This document shows, in pieces, positions 10,601 through 16,600 of a stretch of 18,712 bases of DNA. Within the stretch, counting starts at the first letter, position 1. Every line of letters starts with the position of its first letter. Below the pieces are notes generated by a model, which did not search any database, was not told where the DNA came from, and saw only the letters and a program-made list of their open reading frames with translations. The DNA is from Saccoglossus kowalevskii (taxonomy: Eukaryota; Hemichordata; Enteropneusta; Harrimaniidae): the NCBI RefSeq assembly GCF_000003605.2, contig NW_003140819.1, forward strand, positions 202,627 to 221,338. Direction: 5' to 3'. The position numbers were made by a program, and so were the translations under genes.

Positions 10601-13600
10601 TGATTTGGGCCAGCATAATTGATTTGGAACGCCATATTTGATTTTGACCGCCATATTTGATTTGAACCGCCATATTTGATTTGGACCACCATATTTGATT
10701 TGGAGCGCCATATTCGATTCGCAGCGCCATATTAGATTTGAATTTGAATCAACTCGAATCGTGTATAACAATTTTCTTTCCTATTGTCCCTATGTGTGAT
10801 GAGGCATTTCTTATACTTTTTGCTTGTTTGCGTAAACCAGAATAATGCTGTGATGTACTGAGACTATGGCGTAAGTTACCATTTGCATATTAATATTGAT
10901 ACATTGTATGGAACATCTCGCGTGGACTTTGCCTCAGTTCCAGCCCTAGGAGATGCTATTTTTTTTATATCAGTTAACCGAACTTCGAATTACGGAAAAT
11001 ATAAACGTTTAAGGGCGATAGGCTTCGCGCGAGATATATGGGTCTCATATAAATAAAGATGGCGACCTTGACTAATCATACTCGCTGCAGCCCAACGTGT
11101 ACAAACTGAGACGTTACCAAGCTTTAAGTAGGTAATTTTTAGGTGATTGGAAGGTATCGAAAGAGTCACCGGCGATATTCAGTGCAAGTCGCACCCAGGT
11201 CAAACCTCATACTTGTGATTTCCATTTGAAGAACGCATTGGATTGTGGGGAAATCAATGTTTATCAACACAAAAGTCGCACGAGCGCAGCGCGACGACAA
11301 CCGCGCTTTAAACGAAACAAAAATTCAGCATCTCTGGATCTGTAGTCGTTCACCAATAATGATTATGTTTTGAGAGACTTTATTATATTCTAGATGATAG
11401 ACGACCACACAACCAATCACGGTTGTCGAGTTAAACGACACATTACACTACATATACGTCATTACATTACATATACGTCAAGTTTTCTGCTAAAAAAGAG
11501 TGCGATTTATAAGAATACTGTATTGTATGTGCGCTTCTACCATTAGTCACGGGAAGTGCATGTGAAGTCACGATTTGACGTCATGAAAACGATTTTTCGC
11601 CAGAGGGCGCGAGTGAATTACCTTAAGATATGATATCTTGTCAAATAGTTTCTTTATATCCGCTGGATTGTTGACAGGTAAAGAGACCGGATGTGAGTGG
11701 TGCAATGCGTCCAGTGTCATTGCTTGTTGCGTCACTCCATAAACAAACTGCTCCATCTGTAATTAAATGACAATATTCTGTTTCATTGACTATAGATGAC
11801 AATGGCCGCCAAAATCTCGCTGATAGCGAGAGCGTGACGAGACTTGTTTTTACCTGGAAATAATGTTATATTCTCCCTTGTCATTTAGTCTACTTCTTTT
11901 TAATGTGTGCAAAGGTGGTATTGTTAAAGTGGACGCAATGACAAGGGGGAAATAAAACGCTATTTGTGGTTCAAAACCAAGTCACGATATCTCATCTGTC
12001 TCGCACTCTACGAGATTTGCTTGTAAGCTCAATCTAGATATCGCGAACATTAATATTTTAGTTATTAATTTCGGAGTTGTTGTCAGTATATTCAATGTTA
12101 ACGATAACGCCGATAGCCAAAAATGTCAATGCGTAAATTATGTTAATTAGTGTCAATCTACTTCCGGACATGGTCGGCAATGACCAATCAGTGTTAGTTT
12201 TACTCTGGTTCATGTTTTACTGCGTTTTTGTATTAGTCGCACTTCTATGCCAAATAGTTTAGTCATTTGGGAAATAAACGCTTTACAGGTTTGCGTAGTT
12301 AGCGCCTCGTTATCAAAAGACCTAACCCTTGTCTGTATTTCTGTCTTCGCTGGTTCCCGGCGTCCTTTGCGAATGGCAGGTAGGACGCAGGTAACTAGTA
12401 ATCGCCATATTGTTCCATTTGGGCCGGTTTTCCGGCCGGAAGACACGTGACTGAGTGACGTAATTTGAAAACTTTCCAAGTTCCGTTCTGCGTAAACGTG
12501 TCTGTAATACTACAATAAAGCCATGCTCATACATACTGTCTGCTTAGATTTACAGATTTGATATGTTCTATGCAAATTTATAACAAAAGAAACAGTTTTT
12601 TTTATTCGCCCAACTTTCGAAAGTAAAAGGAAACCCCTGAACGGCCACGAGCGTAAGCGCTGACGTCAGGTAACTAAGGGAAATGGAACAAGCAACGAGA
12701 AAGTGGTGTACTAATCAGAATGCCGGAACCGTTACTAGTTACCGGCCTCTTGTGGCTTGGTACGCCATGACACTTGAGGCGGGAACCAGCCAATATTTCT
12801 GTCATGCTATTCACATATATTAACCCGGTGCAATGACGTAGCTTCAGACAAGTATCCAATTGACTAGCGAGCCCCGCGTCATGTGGTAGAGTTTAACCAA
12901 TCAGTGCTCGTACCGATGATTCACGTGACTCACCATTCTCCACTCTGGATTGATATGATCGGTGCCAATGTACTCAACATAAGTTGCAAAGCCCTCATTC
13001 AACCATAGGTCGTTCCACCATTTCATTGTCACCAAATTACCAAACCACTGAACGGAGAAATATATAATTTTTTAATTTGGTAAATACAATTCGATGAACG
13101 ACAAGGAAATGAGTCAGTCAGTCAATCGGTGAGACAGTCGATGAGTCAGTCAGTCAATCAGATAGACAGTCAGTCAGTCAATTGGTGAGTCAGTCAATCG
13201 GTGAGACAGTCGGTGAGACAATTGGTGGGACAGTCGGTCAGTCAGTCAGTCAATCAATCGGTGAGTCAGTCAGTCAGTCAGTCAGTCAGTCAGTCAATCT
13301 TTGAGACAGTCGGTAAGTCAGTCAGTCAGTCTATCAGTGAGACAGTCGGTGAGTCAGTCAGTCAATCGGTGAAACACTCAGTGAGTCAGTCAGTCAGTCA
13401 GTCAATTGGTGAGATAGTCGGTGAGTCAGTCATTCAATTGGCGAGTCCGTCGGTTATTCAGTCAGTCAATCTGTGAGACAGTTGGTGAGTGAGTGAGTCA
13501 GTCAGTCATTCGGTGAGGCAATCAGTCAATCGGTGAGTCAGTCAGTCAGTCAGTCAATCGGTGTAACAGTCTGTGAGTCAGTCAGTCAGTCAGTCAGTCA

Positions 13601-16600
13601 GTCAATCGGTGTGACAGTCGGTGAGTCAGTCAATCAATCGTCCAGTCAGTCAGTCAATCAATCTGTTCCCAAAATTGTCATACCTGGTGAGCTATTTCAT
13701 GTGCAATAGCAGCAGTTACATCTTGTAGTACGGTAACTGGTGTATTCTGGGAATCATACAGTATACTACTTTCCTGGTAACTGATCAGTCCCCAACTTTC
13801 CATACCAGCATCGTTGTACTGTGGAATGGCTATCATGTCTGAACGACAAAGAAAAATAACGTATTCTGTAAAAGCATTTTATTTCACTGACATTTACTTT
13901 CACGAATTTGTCAAGGAAACAATGAGTTATATTGTTATTTTGCATGTTCACATAGATTTAATTTAGCGGGTTTCACTTATCCGCGAAAATAGCGAAATTA
14001 AAATCCAGTGAATAATTAATACATTTACAGTGTATTAACTGCAAGTTAAGTTATTATCTATGGTCGTATGGTTACACAAATTTAGATTTAAATTCTAAAT
14101 CCATAATCTGACTTACCAAATATCGCTCTGCACAAGGCGAAGGCGAGTTCACGTCAGTTACTTGAAATGCAGATTGGCACTTGAATTTGGATACGAAACC
14201 CATTTTCGGCAATGAATACGATATTTATTCATTTTCCGCAACGAATACGAAACCTGCCCATTTTCGGCAATGAATACGAAACTTACCCATTTTCGGCAAT
14301 GGATACGGAACTTACCCATTTTCGGCAATGGATACGGAACTTTAAAAAATGATTCGTAAAATGACAAACACTCAGTTGCAGTGGATAGAGCATGGTCAGC
14401 CATGTTGATTTTGTCAGGCGTGGTGTAAACTTTGACCTATAGTGAAAATAACATGGTGTATAGGCGGCTTTATTCGCATATGTCCGTTCAAGGGTCAATT
14501 CGAAGTATGTTAAAGCGGGAGGGTCGTCACGTGCGCATGCACGGGAATTGAGTTCCAAGCGACGAAACGCAAAGGCTCATGGGTAGATGCTTGTTTGTAA
14601 ACAACATCACGCTATGGCCATCTGACGCATGCGCAGGTGACGACTCCCCAGCTTTAAATTGTTGGTGTGCATTTACAGGCAAGTTGAATACTATAGTTTG
14701 ACAAAACGAAAAGTATCTGCGTCATTTTTTTTTTCATTTTCGGTGAGAAACTATATTAGGAACCGCGCTCTCTGTCATATTATGTTTAAATCTGAGAGGT
14801 TACCAAGCTTTAATTTTATATTATATTTTGGTGTTTGGAAGAGATCGAAAGAGTCGACGGCGGTAATTGGTGCAAGTGGCGCCCAGGACAAAACTCGTAC
14901 TTGTGATTTTATTAGACAAGCGCATTGGATTGTGGGAGAATCAATATTTATCAACACAAATATCGCACATGCGCGGCGCGACGGCTATGCATTCGAAAAT
15001 AATGAATAACAGATTACGTACATACTAGTACATTATTTACTATTTTTTGCACAGAAATATAAACTACCTGAATACGTGATGCACTGTAACCTTCCACGTA
15101 CTGAAAGTCACACACGGTCAAGGCCACCAAATATGTACTCATCTTCACCGTCGTCTTGAACGTGTCCAACATCATCCCTGTGTCGCCGTACTTGGCGCTC
15201 TCACCGTCCAGCGGCATATTGGACATCGATATGTGGTCCTTGTCACGAACGATAGAAATAGTAAACTCGGCTTTCATGTCCGGCTCGTCAAAACACGGAA
15301 ATACTTGACGCGCGAACGTGGGTTCCAGGTACGTGGTTGCTATGGTGCTGTGAGGTAGAAAGAAGATGTGTAATTATGTTATTTTCCGAGTGTTATTCTT
15401 TTTTTATAGATGTATTCCTCAGAATTTTCCGGGTATGTCTACATAATTCGTCTAATAAGCATTGTACCTCGTCTAACGTCTCAGACATTCTTGTATGTAT
15501 ATGTTTTATATCAACGCAATTCGCAGGCTAAATACAGCGCATTCTAAAACATTCTAAAGAAAGTTCTTAAATACGCATTCGCGTTTTTTTTTTAGTTTAC
15601 GACAAAAATACGTGTTTTCGTCCGAATTTCATATATAATTAAACGCAGTGAATGTTTTGTTTCGCTTCAATGTAAACACTTGTAAACACACACAGTGGCG
15701 ATAAATCCAAACTGCGTCCCTAATTAAAGCGGAGAAGTCGTCATCTGCGCACGCGCTGTAATTGAGTCCCAAGCGACGATAACAACACATACTAAAAACG
15801 CAAAGGCTCACGGACAGACGCGTGTTTGTAAACAGCGACACACTATGGCCATCTGTCGCATGTGCAGGTGATGTAAAATGCATCATCATATTCCTATGTA
15901 TATGTTTGAATAAATTAAGAATGCAAATCCCGAACTTCTGCAACCATCGACTGATTCTGGATTCTCAAGCACGCCGCCAACGGCAAGTATGTTTGAACCC
16001 AACATGTTTATTCAAATCATGATTATCCATCTATCGTTTATTGAAACGCAAGAAAGTGTAAACCGAGTTAGTTTTATTTAAATTGTGGTAACAAACCCGC
16101 CTTCTTCACTGAAAAACGATGAGCAATCTGGTTTTTTATTCAAAATAACGAACACGTAAACCAAACACTTGTGTTCAAATCACGACGAGCCATCCACCTT
16201 TTTATTCAAAAGATTAATAACAAATCAAATGTTCAAACCGTTAAAATCAATGTGCCCCTTTCGTTCAATCGAAACTTAGCGCGGTATTATTAGAACAAAA
16301 TAGCTTTGTAGTGGGGCTGACAGGCCATGTAATTTTTGTACAGTCAATCCCACGTTTACGGTGCTCTATTTAATGACGTCAGCATATTTTAATTCAAAAT
16401 TTGTTTCGCCACAAGCTTGCTCACTAGCCTAATATGCACTAAGATGATGCCATTTCCCGTCCTGCATTGCATTATTATAAAAAAATAAAAATGGCGATCA
16501 GGACCCACTGAAACGGACACAATCTTCCAGTTGGCCACTATGATTACTGTTTCAACATACTAAAAAATCAACAACTCCTTTCCACTGACTTTTTTTGCTA

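Noticed and set aside
10541-10771. 76-codon minus-strand frame with repeated KSNMA-type units
   Set aside because: Translation of the 19-bp array in intron 6; it is upstream of a clean exon 7 acceptor and does not resemble the family.
13201-13476. Plus-strand frame rich in SQSV repeats
   Set aside because: It is the translation of the GTCA tandem array in intron 4; the repeat stays open in several frames and no protein family matches.
14158-14315. Extension of exon 3 through the open frame across the 29-bp array
   Set aside because: Reading on would insert arginine/lysine-rich repeats between PYPLPK and the GAMEN-like motif, and no family member has this; the donor at 14315 gives a clean family-like junction.
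14201-14343. CRISPR-like array with a 29-bp period
   Set aside because: Units are contiguous, with no unique spacers, in a eukaryotic intron, and one unit is coding exon.
14659-15009. 116-codon plus-strand frame
   Set aside because: Overlaps the truncated family B element; the frame is not conserved in the other copies of the element.
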